A stretch of DNA of 64,000 nt. Origin: Nemertoderma westbladi. Taxonomy: Eukaryota > Xenacoelomorpha > Nemertodermatida > Nemertodermatidae. Of the stretch, positions 47,801 to 61,400 are shown one piece after another. Below the pieces are notes generated by a model. It searched no databases. It worked only from the letters and a program-made list of their open reading frames with translations, and was not told the origin of the DNA. Position numbers and translations under genes: made by a program. The DNA lies in contig JAUCBJ010000852.1 in NCBI GenBank assembly GCA_032718475.1, positions 18,907-82,906 of the forward strand, in the 5' to 3' direction. Each line of letters opens with the position of its first letter. Positions within the stretch are counted from its first letter, which is position 1.

Positions 47801-50800
47801 GTACAGTTTGCTGCTCGATGGAGACGGAACTCTATCTACACTTAGTACAGTTTGCTGCTCGATGGAGACGGAACTCTATCTACACTTAGTACAGTTTGCT
47901 GCTCGATGGAGACGGAACTCTATCTACACTTAGTACAGTTTGCTGCTCGATGGAGACGGAACTCTATCTACACTTAGTACAGTTTGCTACTCGATGGAGA
48001 CGGAACTCTATCTACACTTAGTACAGTTTGCTGCTCGAAGGAGACGGAACTCTATCTACACTTAGTACAGTTTGCTGCTCGATGGAGACGGAACTCTATC
48101 TACACTTAGTACAGTTTGCTACTCGATGGAGACGGAACTCTATCTACACTTAGTACAGTTTGCTGCTCGATGGAGACGGAACTCTATCTACACTTAGTAC
48201 AGTTTGCTACTCGATGGAGACGGAACTCTATCTACACTTAGTACAGTTTGCTGCTCGATGGAGACGGAACTCTATCTACACTTAGTACAGTTTGCTGCTC
48301 GAAGGAGACGGAACTCTATCTACACTTAGTACAGTTTGCTGCTCGATGGAGACGGAACTCTATCTACACTTAGTACAGTTTGCTACTCGATGGAGACGGA
48401 ACTCTATCTACACTTAGTACAGTTTGCTGCTCGATGGAGACGGAACTCTATCTACACTTAGTACAGTTTGCTGCTCGATGGAGACGGAACTCTATCTACA
48501 CTTAGTACAGTTTGCTGCTCGATGGAGACGGAACTCTATCTACACTTAGTACAGTTTGCTGCTCGAAGGAGACGGAACTCTATCTACACTTAGTACAGTT
48601 TGCTGCTCGATGGAGACGGAACTCTATCTACACTTAGTACAGTTTGCTACTCGATGGAGACGGAACTCTATCTACACTTAGTACAGTTTGCTGCTCGATG
48701 GAGACGGAACTCTATCTACACTTAGTACAGTTTGCTGCTCGATGGAGACGGAACTCTATCTACACTTAGTACAGTTTGCTACTCGATGGAGACGGAACTC
48801 TATCTACACTTAGTACAGTTTGCTGCTCGAAGGAGACGGAACTCTATCTACACTTAGTACAGTTTGCTACTCGATGGAGACGGAACTCTATCTACACTTA
48901 GTACAGTTTGCTGCTCGAAGGAGACGGAACTCTATCTACACTTAGTACAGTTTGCTGCTCGATGGAGACGGAACTCTATCTACACTTAGTACAGTTTGCT
49001 ACTCGATGGAGACGGAACTCTATCTACACTTAGTACAGTTTGCTGCTCGATGGAGACGGAACTCTATCTACACTTAGTACAGTTTGCTGCTCGATGGAGA
49101 CGGAACTCTATCTACACTTAGTACAGTTTGCTGCTCGATGGAGACGGAACTCTATCTACACTTAGTACAGTTTGCTACTCGATGGAGACGGAACTCTATC
49201 TACACTTAGTACAGTTTGCTACTCGATGGAGACGGAACTCTATCTACACTTAGTACAGTTTGCTGCTCGAAGGAGACGGAACTCTATCTACACTTAGTAC
49301 AGTTTGCTGCTCGATGGAGACGGAACTCTATCTACACTTAGTACAGTTTGCTACTCGATGGAGACGGAACTCTATCTACACTTAGTACAGTTTGCTACTC
49401 GATGGAGACGGAACTCTATCTACACTTAGTACAGTTTGCTGCTCGAAGGAGACGGAACTCTATCTACACTTAGTACAGTTTGCTGCTCGATGGAGACGGA
49501 ACTCTATCTACACTTAGTACAGTTTGCTGCTCGAAGGAGACGGAACTCTATCTACACTTAGTACAGTTTGCTGCTCGATGGAGACGGAACTCTATCTACA
49601 CTTAGTACAGTTTGCTGCTCGAAGGAGACGGAACTCTATCTACACTTAGTACAGTTTGCTGCTCGATGGAGACGGAACTCTATCTACACTTAGTACAGTT
49701 TGCTACTCGATGGAGACGGAACTCTATCTACACTTAGTACAGTTTGCTGCTCGATGGAGACGGAACTCTATCTACACTTAGTACAGTTTGCTACTCGATG
49801 GAGACGGAACTCTATCTACACTTAGTACAGTTTGCTACTCGATGGAGACGGAACTCTATCTACACTTAGTACAGTTTGCTACTCGATGGAGACGGAACTC
49901 TATCTACACTTAGTACAGTTTGCTGCTCGAAGGAGACGGAACTCTATCTACACTTAGTACAGTTTGCTGCTCGAAGGAGACGGAACTCTATCTACACTTA
50001 GTACAGTTTGCTGCTCGATGGAGACGGAACTCTATCTACACTTAGTACAGTTTGCTGCTCGAAGGAGACGGAACTCTATCTACACTTAGTACAGTTTGCT
50101 GCTCGATGGAGACGGAACTCTATCTACACTTAGTACAGTTTGCTGCTCGATGGAGACGGAACTCTATCTACACTTAGTACAGTTTGCTACTCGATGGAGA
50201 CGGAACTCTATCTACACTTAGTACAGTTTGCTACTCGATGGAGACGGAACTCTATCTACACTTAGTACAGTTTGCTGCTCGAAGGAGACGGAACTCTATC
50301 TACACTTAGTACAGTTTGCTGCTCGAAGGAGACGGAACTCTATCTACACTTAGTACAGTTTGCTGCTCGAAGGAGACGGAACTCTATCTACACTTAGTAC
50401 AGTTTGCTGCTCGAAGGAGACGGAACTCTATCTACACTTAGTACAGTTTGCTGCTCGATGGAGACGGAACTCTATCTACACTTAGTACAGTTTGCTGCTC
50501 GAAGGAGACGGAACTCTATCTACACTTAGTACAGTTTGCTGCTCGATGGAGACGGAACTCTATCTACACTTAGTACAGTTTGCTGCTCGATGGAGACGGA
50601 ACTCTATCTACACTTAGTACAGTTTGCTACTCGATGGAGACGGAACTCTATCTACACTTAGTACAGTTTGCTGCTCGATGGAGACGGAACTCTATCTACA
50701 CTTAGTACAGTTTGCTGCTCGAAGGAGACGGAACTCTATCTACACTTAGTACAGTTTGCTGCTCGATGGAGACGGAACTCTATCTACACTTAGTACAGTT

Positions 50801-51026
50801 TGCTACTCGATGGAGACGGAACTCTATCTACACTTAGTACAGTTTGCTACTCGAAGGAGACGGAACTCTATCTACACTTAGTACAGTTTGCTACTCGATG
50901 GAGACGGAACTCTATCTACACTTAGTACAGTTTGCTACTCGAAGGAGACGGAACTCTATCTACACTTAGTACAGTTTGCTACTCGATGGAGACGGAACTC
51001 TATCTACACTTAGTACAGTTTGCTAC
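44878..51026. repeat. 44-bp satellite (~140 copies) in the ATAD2 intron
   Basis: Unit GGAACTCTATCTACACTTAG, TACAGTTTGC, TGCTCGATGGAGAC. Nearly all variation sits at two positions: GCTGCTCG or GCTACTCG, and CGATGG or CGAAGG, giving four monomer types in mixed order. No splice-site string is evident in this unit on the gene strand. Ends in a CATCTACCTCTATCTATCTA degenerate edge. Confidence 0.97.
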
Positions 51027-51446
51027 TGTATCATCTACCTCTATCTATCTAGTTTCGCTACTCGAAGTGTCAGAAAGTGAAAACCTTCTGACCTCCTCTC
51101 ATTGACACTTTACATAAGTTTATGTCACGTGCTGCGGGAAGGCCCCACTTCATGTTTTCTTATTAGTGAAATACTTTCAATATTACTTATTTTGCTATTA
51201 ATTATATATTATTTAAGCGCCTTGAACTCTTGTATCTGGAATGGTTACAATTATTCATATTCTAATTTGAAGCATGAAGTGACTACAGCGCGCATGTTGT
51301 ACAGATGTTCATTTTACTATCACACTATCTTTTATCCAAAGACGCATATTTTTACTCCAATAAATTGCATTAATTCAGCATAATCATATGTCAGTACAGT
51401 ACGTACAGCATACCAGTACCACTTTGCCCAAACTCTCTGATTTTCT
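51027..51446. other. Intron spacer
   Basis: Unique AT-rich DNA between the 44-bp and 76-bp arrays. A 93-codon frame (51102-51383) has no recognised motif. Confidence 0.5.
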
Positions 51447-53811
51447 TTCCTCCGTTTACGAACCATCTGAAACTCGACCCGCCTCAGTAGATATGACACC
51501 CCGGTAGATATCTCGGTCTACTTTCCTCCGTTTACTAACCATCTGAAACTCGACCCGCCTCAGTAGATATGACACCCCTGTAGATATCTCGGTCTACTTT
51601 CCTCCGTTTACTAACCATCTGAAACTCGACCCGCCTCAGTAGATATGACACCCCGGTAGATATATCGGTCTACTTTCCTCCGTTTACTAACCATCTGAAA
51701 CTCGACCCGCCTCAGTAGATATGACACCCCGGTAGATATCTCGGTCTACTTTCCTCCGTTTACTAACCATCTGAAACTCGACCCGCCTCAGTAGATATGA
51801 CACCCCGGTAGATATCTCGGTCTACTTTCCTCCGTTTACTAACCATCTGAAACTCGACCCGCCTCAGTAGATATGACACCCCGGTAGATATCTCGGTCTA
51901 CTTTCCTCCGTTTACTAACCATCTGAAACTCGACCCGCCTCAGTAGATATGACACCCCGGTAGATATCTCGGTCTACTTTCCTCCGTTTACTAACCATCT
52001 GAAACTCGACCCGCCTCAGTAGATATGACACCCCGGTAGATATCTCGGTCTACTTTCCTCCGTTTACTAACCATCTGAAACTCGACCCGCCTCAGTAGAT
52101 ATGACACCCCTGTAGATATCTCGGTCTACTTTCCTCCGTTTACTAACCATCTGAAACTCGACCCGCCTCAGTAGATATGACACCCCGGTAGATATCTCGG
52201 TCTACTTTCATCCGTTTACTAACCATCTGAAACTCGACCCGCCTCAGTAGATATGACACCCCGGAAGATATCTCGGTCTACTTTCCTCCGTTTACGAACC
52301 ATCTGAAACTCGACCCGCCTCAGTAGATATGACACCCCGGTAGATATCTCGGTCTACTTTCATCCGTTTACTAACCATCTGAAACTCGACCCGCCTCAGT
52401 AGATATGACACCCCAGTAGATATCTCGTTCTACTTTCCTCCGTTAACTAACCATCTGAAACTCGACCCGCCTCAGTAGATATGACACCCCGGTAGATATA
52501 TCGGTCTACTTTCCTCCGTTTACTAACCATCTGAAACTCGACCCGCCTCAGTAGATATGACACCCCGGTAGATATCTCGGTCTACTTTCCTCCGTTTACT
52601 AACCATCTGAAACTCGACCCGCCTCAGTAGATATGACACCCCGGTAGATATCTCGGTCTACTTTCCTCCGTTTACTAACCATCTGAAACTCGACCCGCCT
52701 CAGTAGATATGACACCCCGGTAGATATCTCGGTCTACTTTCCTCCGTTTACTAACCATCTGAAACTCGACCCGCCTCAGTAGATATGACACCCCGGTAGA
52801 TATATCGGTCTACTTTCCTCCGTTTACTAACCATCTGAAACTCGACCCGCCTCAGTAGATATGACATCCCGGTAGATATCTCGGTCTACTTTCCTCCGTT
52901 TACTAACCATCTGAAACTCGACCCGCCTCAGTAGATATGACACCCCGGTAGATATCTCGGTCTACTTTCCTCCGTTTACTAACCATCTGAAACTCGACCC
53001 GCCTCAGTAGATATGACACCCCGGTAGATATCTCGGTCAACTTTCCTCCGTTTACTAACCATCTGAAACTCGACCCGCCTCAGTAGATATGACACCCCGG
53101 TAGATATCTCGGTCTACTTTCCTCCGTTTACTAACCATCTGAAACTCGACCCGCCTCAGTAGATGACACCCCGGTAGATATATCGGTCTACTTTCCTCCG
53201 TTTACTAACCATCTGAAACTCGACCCGCCTCAGTAGATATGACACCCCGGTAGATATCTCGGTCTACTTTCCTCCGTTTACTAACCATCTGAAACTCGAC
53301 CCGCCTCAGTAGATATGACACCCCGGTAGATATCTCGGTCTACTTTCCTCCGTTTACTAACCATCTGAAACTCGACCCGCCTCAGTAGATATGACACCCC
53401 GGTAGATATCTCGGTCTACTTTCCTCCGTTTACTAACCATCTGAAACTCGACCCGCCTCAGTAGATATGACACCCCGGTAGATATCTCGGTCTACTTTCC
53501 TCCGTTTACTAACCATCTGAAACTCGACCCGCCTCAGTAGATATGACACCCCGGTAGATATCTCGGTCTACTTTCCTCCGTTTACTAACCATCTGAAACT
53601 CGACCCGCCTCAGTAGATATGACACCCCGGTAGATATATCGGTCTACTTTCCTCCGTTTACTAACCATCTGAAACTCGACCCGCCTCAGTAGATATGACA
53701 CCCCGGTAGATATCTCGGTCTACTTTCCTCCGTTTACTAACCATCTGAAACTCGACCCGCCTCAGTAGATATGACACCCCGGTAGATATCTCGGTCTACT
53801 TTTCTCTGTTT
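51447..53811. repeat. 76-bp minisatellite carrying an exon end + 5' splice site (~31 copies)
   Basis: On the gene strand each unit runs AAACGGAGGAAAGTAGACCG, then AGATATCTACCGGGG, TGTCATATCTACTGAGG, CGGGTCGAGTTTCAGATG|GTTAGT. The gene-proximal copy is continuous with the open reading frame of exon b, so the unit is the last ~65 nt of that exon plus its donor. Small variants include CTGTAG, ATATCGG and one 2-bp deletion near 53164. Confidence 0.95.
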
Positions 53812-53936
53812 AACTTCTATAGGTGTAGGTCGGGCGTACTCTACAGGTGCCGCTAAGATATCATCGACAACCCCACCACCTTCGCCAATCCCATTTAGTA
53901 CAACTCCGTCTTGAATGTTAACCGTGGGCTTCTTTT
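53742..53936 (-). CDS. Probable ATAD2 upstream exon b
   Basis: A 195-nt open segment between acceptor GTGTTTCAG and donor ATG|GTTAGT. Encodes KKPTVNIQDGVVLNGIGEGG, then VVDDILAAPVEYARPTPIEV and KQRKVDRDIYRGVISTEAGR. The frame hits TAG three bases after the donor. Phase 1 in (joins CCAG of exon a) and phase 1 out, matching exon c, which needs one base before AT. Assignment to ATAD2 rests on strand, phase and the absence of other genes; the N-terminal region of this family is poorly conserved. Confidence 0.5.
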
Positions 53937-54076
53937 CTGAAACACCAAATATAAACAGCAGTCTAAACCTTACCTAAAGTTAAAAATGTGAGAACTATTA
54001 TAGTTACTATACTTGACCAGTATGTTGAACTGAACTCCTTACATAAACTACTGTCCTTGGTAACTGAACACCTTAC

Positions 54077-54225
54077 CTGGACTACTGTCCTTTGAACTTG
54101 ACGCCCCAGTGTTGGTATTTTCTTTACATGTTTTCCGAGAACTAACTGCATAGCACTGTTCGTATTCGTCATCTAGGGGGCGTACCTCTTTGTATCGGCG
54201 TTGAGGATGGCGTCGATCCCGTAAC
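54077..54225 (-). CDS. Probable ATAD2 upstream exon a
   Basis: A 149-nt exon proposed from acceptor TTACCTAG to donor CCAG|GTAAGG. Encodes LRDRRHPQRRYKEVRPLDDE, then YEQCYAVSSRKTCKENTNTG and ASSSKDSSP, basic then Ser/Thr-rich as expected for the disordered N-terminus. The frame remains open upstream to 54416, so the 5' boundary is uncertain; a longer exon is the alternative. Phase-compatible with exon b. Confidence 0.45.
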
Positions 54226-55410
54226 CTAGGTAACGTATAATATACAATCTTGCATGCGGGAACAAGTAAACGCCTAGCAGTGGGTGAATTTGAGACAAAA
54301 GTACCAATCACGCCAAAACATTTTGAAGCACCTTTGTGTAAATAGATCCAAATATCGCCATGGTCCAAAAAATCCAAACTTTCCGTTTCATTCCTTAGCA
54401 GGTTTGTTGACCCCAAAAAATTGATTCGTAAATTAAAACAAATAAATTTATTGCCATAAAATGTTTTATTTTTGCCACCACAAGGTTGTTAGTGTTACCA
54501 TAAAATCAGTAGAGCAATCACTATTCAATTATGTGAAATATCTCCACTAACATTTGTTACCTTACAGTGCAATTGTATAAATTGATCCGTTAAAAGGTTA
54601 TTACTTATAAATATTAATCATATTGAAGGGAGACACGCGACCATTATATTCGGTTCTAATGGAACAATATGGATAAGAACATGTGAAAAACTAACTTAGG
54701 GACTGAGATTAGAACAAGGAACCTATGGAAATCTCTTCCACTGCGTCCCATATTCAAGGAGAGCCCCACTACTATAGTTGGCTTTGGATTCCTCTGCGAT
54801 TAAAAAAACGGCCAACCAGAAATAAAAGATGTGTTAAAACGGGGGATTCTAATATCTACTGAAACATATTGTGGTCACTATACTGGTGGAATTTAACTGA
54901 CAATTATTTCAGTGGCAATTAGAGAATTACATTACAATGTAGTTTTAGATGAATTCTGGTAAAACTATGGTGAAACTAAATTTGCCAGGAACAGGATATA
55001 TAGCAAATATAAAATGGATAGATAGCATCCGTAGATAGTATAATGCCCAAAAACTGATAAACCGTAAATAATATAAATTTTAGGTTAAATTAGCTTAGTG
55101 CACTACCGATTTATAATTACTACCCACTTTATTTATTACTACCCATTTTGAATCAAATATAAAGTATCTAAAGAAAGGGAAAATTTTATTAGCTGAAATT
55201 ATTCACTGTTCTAGAAGGTTAAAATCATATTATTCCGTGGCTTCTTCTAAATATAAGGTCGCATATAATAATATAATTAAGAAACGTTTTTGTTTCAAGT
55301 ATGACTGCAGTGTCTCACTGATGTGTGGAATTATCAGCCTCCCCTAAGTCGTTCATAACCATCACGATATGCGTTAAATCCTTGTACCATGGTGTGTAGG
55401 AGACTTACTA
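54226..55410. other. Probable ATAD2 intron DNA
   Basis: AT-rich; no element recognised. One TGTTCTAGAAGG site near 55208. Earlier exons of the gene, if on this contig, should lie beyond the 40-bp array. Confidence 0.45.
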
Positions 55411-58400
55411 TATACTACGCATCGGGCTACTACTAATCAACTACAAACGCTATACTACGCATCGGGCTACTACTAATCAACTACAAACGATATACTACGC
55501 ATCGGGCTACTACCAATCAACTACAAACGCTATACTACGCATCGGGCTACTACTAATCAACTACAAACGCTATACTACGCATCGGGCTACTACTAATCAA
55601 CTACAAACGCTATACTACGCATCGGGCTACTACTAATCAACTACAAACGCTATACTACGCATCGGGCTACTACTAATCAACTACAAACGCTATACTACGC
55701 ATCGGGCTACTACTAATCAACTACAAACGATATACTACGCATCGGGCTACTACTAATCAACTACAAACGCTATACTACGCATCGGGCTACTACTAATCAA
55801 CTACAAACGCTATACTACGCATCGGGCTACTACTAATCAACTACAAACGCTATACTACGCATCGGGCTACTACTAATCAACTACAAACGCTAGACTACGC
55901 ATCGGGCTACTACTAATCAACTACAAACGCTATACTACGCATCGGGCTACTACTAATCAACTACAAACGCTAGACTACGCATCGGGCTACTACTAATCAA
56001 CTACAAACGCTAGACTACGCATCGGGCTACTACCAATCAACTACAAACGCTATACTACGCATCGGGCTACTACTAATCAACTACAAACGCTATACTACGC
56101 ATCGGGCTACTACCAATCAACTACAAACGCTATACTACGCATCGGGCTACTACTAATCAACTACAAACGCTAGACTACGCATCGGGCTACTACCAATCAA
56201 CTACAAACGCTATACTACGCATCGGGCTACTACTAATCAACTACAAACGCTATACTACGCATCGGGCTACTACCAATCAACTACAAACGCTATACTACGC
56301 ATCGGGCTACTACTAATCAACTACAAACGCTATACTACGCATCGGGCTACTACTAATCAACTACAAACGCTATACTACGCATCGGGCTACTACTAATCAA
56401 CTACAAACGATATACTACGCACCGGGCTACTACTAATCAACTACAAACGCTATACTACGCATCGGGCTACTACTAATCAACTACAAACGCTATACTACGC
56501 ATCGGGCTACTACTAATCAACTACAAACGCTATACTACGCATCGGGCTACTACTAATCAACTACAAACGCTAGACTACGCATCGGGCTACTACTAATCAA
56601 CTACAAACGCTAGACTACGCATCGGGCTACTACTAATCAACTACAAACGATATACTACGCATCGGGCTACTACTAATCAACTACAAACGATATACTACGC
56701 ATCGGGCTACTACCAATCAACTACAAACGCTATACTACGCATCGGGCTACTACTAATCAACTACAAACGCTATACTACGCATCGGGCTACTACTAATCAA
56801 CTACAAACGCTATACTACGCATCGGGCTACTACTAATCAACTACAAACGCTATACTACGCATCGGGCTACTACTAATCAACTACAAACGCTATACTACGC
56901 ATCGGGCTACTACTAATCAACTACAAACGCTATACTACGCATCGGGCTACTACTAATCAACTACAAACGCTATACTACGCATCGGGCTACTACTAATCAA
57001 CTACAAACGCTATACTACGCATCGGGCTACTACTAATCAACTACAAACGCTATACTACGCATCGGGCTACTACTAATCAACTACAAACGCTATACTACGC
57101 ATCGGGCTACTACTAATCAACTACAAACGCTATACTACGCATCGGGCTACTACTAATCAACTACAAACGCTATACTACGCATCGGGCTACTACTAATCAA
57201 CTACAAACGCTATACTACGCATCGGGCTACTACTAATCAACTACAAACGCTATACTACGCATCGGGCTACTACTAATCAACTACAAACGCTATACTACGC
57301 ATCGGGCTACTACTAATCAACTACAAACGCTATACTACGCATCGGGCTACTACTAATCAACTACAAACGCTATACTACGCATCGGGCTACTACTAATCAA
57401 CTACAAACGCTATACTACGCATCGGGCTACTACTAATCAACTACAAACGCTATACTACGCATCGGGCTACTACTAATCAACTACAAACGCTATACTACGC
57501 ATCGGGCTACTACTAATCAACTACAAACGCTATACTACGCATCGGGCTACTACTAATCAACTACAAACGCTATACTACGCATCGGGCTACTACTAATCAA
57601 CTACAAACGCTATACTACGCATCGGGCTACTACTAATCAACTACAAACGCTATACTACGCATCGGGCTACTACTAATCAACTACAAACGCTATACTACGC
57701 ATCGGGCTACTACTAATCAACTACAAACGCTATACTACGCATCGGGCTACTACTAATCAACTACAAACGCTATACTACGCATCGGGCTACTACTAATCAA
57801 CTACAAACGCTATACTACGCATCGGGCTACTACTAATCAACTACAAACGCTATACTACGCATCGGGCTACTACTAATCAACTACAAACGCTATACTACGC
57901 ATCGGGCTACTACTAATCAACTACAAACGCTATACTACGCATCGGGCTACTACTAATCAACTACAAACGCTATACTACGCATCGGGCTACTACTAATCAA
58001 CTACAAACGCTATACTACGCATCGGGCTACTACTAATCAACTACAAACGCTATACTACGCATCGGGCTACTACTAATCAACTACAAACGCTATACTACGC
58101 ATCGGGCTACTACTAATCAACTACAAACGCTATACTACGCATCGGGCTACTACTAATCAACTACAAACGCTATACTACGCATCGGGCTACTACTAATCAA
58201 CTACAAACGCTATACTACGCATCGGGCTACTACTAATCAACTACAAACGCTATACTACGCATCGGGCTACTACTAATCAACTACAAACGCTATACTACGC
58301 ATCGGGCTACTACTAATCAACTACAAACGCTATACTACGCATCGGGCTACTACTAATCAACTACAAACGCTATACTACGCATCGGGCTACTACTAATCAA

Positions 58401-61400
58401 CTACAAACGCTATACTACGCATCGGGCTACTACTAATCAACTACAAACGCTATACTACGCATCGGGCTACTACTAATCAACTACAAACGCTATACTACGC
58501 ATCGGGCTACTACTAATCAACTACAAACGCTATACTACGCATCGGGCTACTACTAATCAACTACAAACGCTATACTACGCATCGGGCTACTACTAATCAA
58601 CTACAAACGCTATACTACGCATCGGGCTACTACTAATCAACTACAAACGCTATACTACGCATCGGGCTACTACTAATCAACTACAAACGCTATACTACGC
58701 ATCGGGCTACTACTAATCAACTACAAACGCTATACTACGCATCGGGCTACTACTAATCAACTACAAACGCTATACTACGCATCGGGCTACTACTAATCAA
58801 CTACAAACGCTATACTACGCATCGGGCTACTACTAATCAACTACAAACGCTATACTACGCATCGGGCTACTACTAATCAACTACAAACGCTATACTACGC
58901 ATCGGGCTACTACTAATCAACTACAAACGCTATACTACGCATCGGGCTACTACTAATCAACTACAAACGCTATACTACGCATCGGGCTACTACTAATCAA
59001 CTACAAACGCTATACTACGCATCGGGCTACTACTAATCAACTACAAACGCTATACTACGCATCGGGCTACTACTAATCAACTACAAACGCTATACTACGC
59101 ATCGGGCTACTACTAATCAACTACAAACGCTATACTACGCATCGGGCTACTACTAATCAACTACAAACGCTATACTACGCATCGGGCTACTACTAATCAA
59201 CTACAAACGCTATACTACGCATCGGGCTACTACTAATCAACTACAAACGCTATACTACGCATCGGGCTACTACTAATCAACTACAAACGCTATACTACGC
59301 ATCGGGCTACTACTAATCAACTACAAACGCTATACTACGCATCGGGCTACTACTAATCAACTACAAACGCTATACTACGCATCGGGCTACTACTAATCAA
59401 CTACAAACGCTATACTACGCATCGGGCTACTACTAATCAACTACAAACGCTATACTACGCATCGGGCTACTACTAATCAACTACAAACGCTATACTACGC
59501 ATCGGGCTACTACTAATCAACTACAAACGCTATACTACGCATCGGGCTACTACTAATCAACTACAAACGCTATACTACGCATCGGGCTACTACTAATCAA
59601 CTACAAACGCTATACTACGCATCGGGCTACTACTAATCAACTACAAACGCTATACTACGCATCGGGCTACTACTAATCAACTACAAACGCTATACTACGC
59701 ATCGGGCTACTACTAATCAACTACAAACGCTATACTACGCATCGGGCTACTACTAATCAACTACAAACGCTATACTACGCATCGGGCTACTACTAATCAA
59801 CTACAAACGCTATACTACGCATCGGGCTACTACTAATCAACTACAAACGCTATACTACGCATCGGGCTACTACTAATCAACTACAAACGCTATACTACGC
59901 ATCGGGCTACTACTAATCAACTACAAACGCTATACTACGCATCGGGCTACTACTAATCAACTACAAACGCTATACTACGCATCGGGCTACTACTAATCAA
60001 CTACAAACGCTATACTACGCATCGGGCTACTACTAATCAACTACAAACGCTATACTACGCATCGGGCTACTACTAATCAACTACAAACGCTATACTACGC
60101 ATCGGGCTACTACTAATCAACTACAAACGCTATACTACGCATCGGGCTACTACTAATCAACTACAAACGCTATACTACGCATCGGGCTACTACTAATCAA
60201 CTACAAACGCTATACTACGCATCGGGCTACTACTAATCAACTACAAACGCTATACTACGCATCGGGCTACTACTAATCAACTACAAACGCTATACTACGC
60301 ATCGGGCTACTACTAATCAACTACAAACGCTATACTACGCATCGGGCTACTACTAATCAACTACAAACGCTATACTACGCATCGGGCTACTACTAATCAA
60401 CTACAAACGCTATACTACGCATCGGGCTACTACTAATCAACTACAAACGCTATACTACGCATCGGGCTACTACTAATCAACTACAAACGCTATACTACGC
60501 ATCGGGCTACTACTAATCAACTACAAACGCTATACTACGCATCGGGCTACTACTAATCAACTACAAACGCTATACTACGCATCGGGCTACTACTAATCAA
60601 CTACAAACGCTATACTACGCATCGGGCTACTACTAATCAACTACAAACGCTATACTACGCATCGGGCTACTACTAATCAACTACAAACGCTATACTACGC
60701 ATCGGGCTACTACTAATCAACTACAAACGCTATACTACGCATCGGGCTACTACTAATCAACTACAAACGCTATACTACGCATCGGGCTACTACTAATCAA
60801 CTACAAACGCTATACTACGCATCGGGCTACTACTAATCAACTACAAACGCTATACTACGCATCGGGCTACTACTAATCAACTACAAACGCTATACTACGC
60901 ATCGGGCTACTACTAATCAACTACAAACGCTATACTACGCATCGGGCTACTACTAATCAACTACAAACGCTATACTACGCATCGGGCTACTACTAATCAA
61001 CTACAAACGCTATACTACGCATCGGGCTACTACTAATCAACTACAAACGCTATACTACGCATCGGGCTACTACTAATCAACTACAAACGCTATACTACGC
61101 ATCGGGCTACTACTAATCAACTACAAACGCTATACTACGCATCGGGCTACTACTAATCAACTACAAACGCTATACTACGCATCGGGCTACTACTAATCAA
61201 CTACAAACGCTATACTACGCATCGGGCTACTACTAATCAACTACAAACGCTATACTACGCATCGGGCTACTACTAATCAACTACAAACGCTATACTACGC
61301 ATCGGGCTACTACTAATCAACTACAAACGCTATACTACGCATCGGGCTACTACTAATCAACTACAAACGCTATACTACGCATCGGGCTACTACTAATCAA

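Noticed and set aside
44878..51026. 44-bp unit as another splice-site array
   Set aside because: On the gene strand it has a TACTAAG string but no pyrimidine tract with AG nor a good donor, and neither edge joins an open exon.
51102..51383. 93-codon frame between the 44-bp and 76-bp arrays
   Set aside because: Lies in the ATAD2 intron, no motif, no splice or start evidence.
54226..54416. In-frame 5' extension of exon a
   Set aside because: Open but without conserved wording, and an acceptor (TTACCTAG) sits at 54226; kept only as an alternative boundary.
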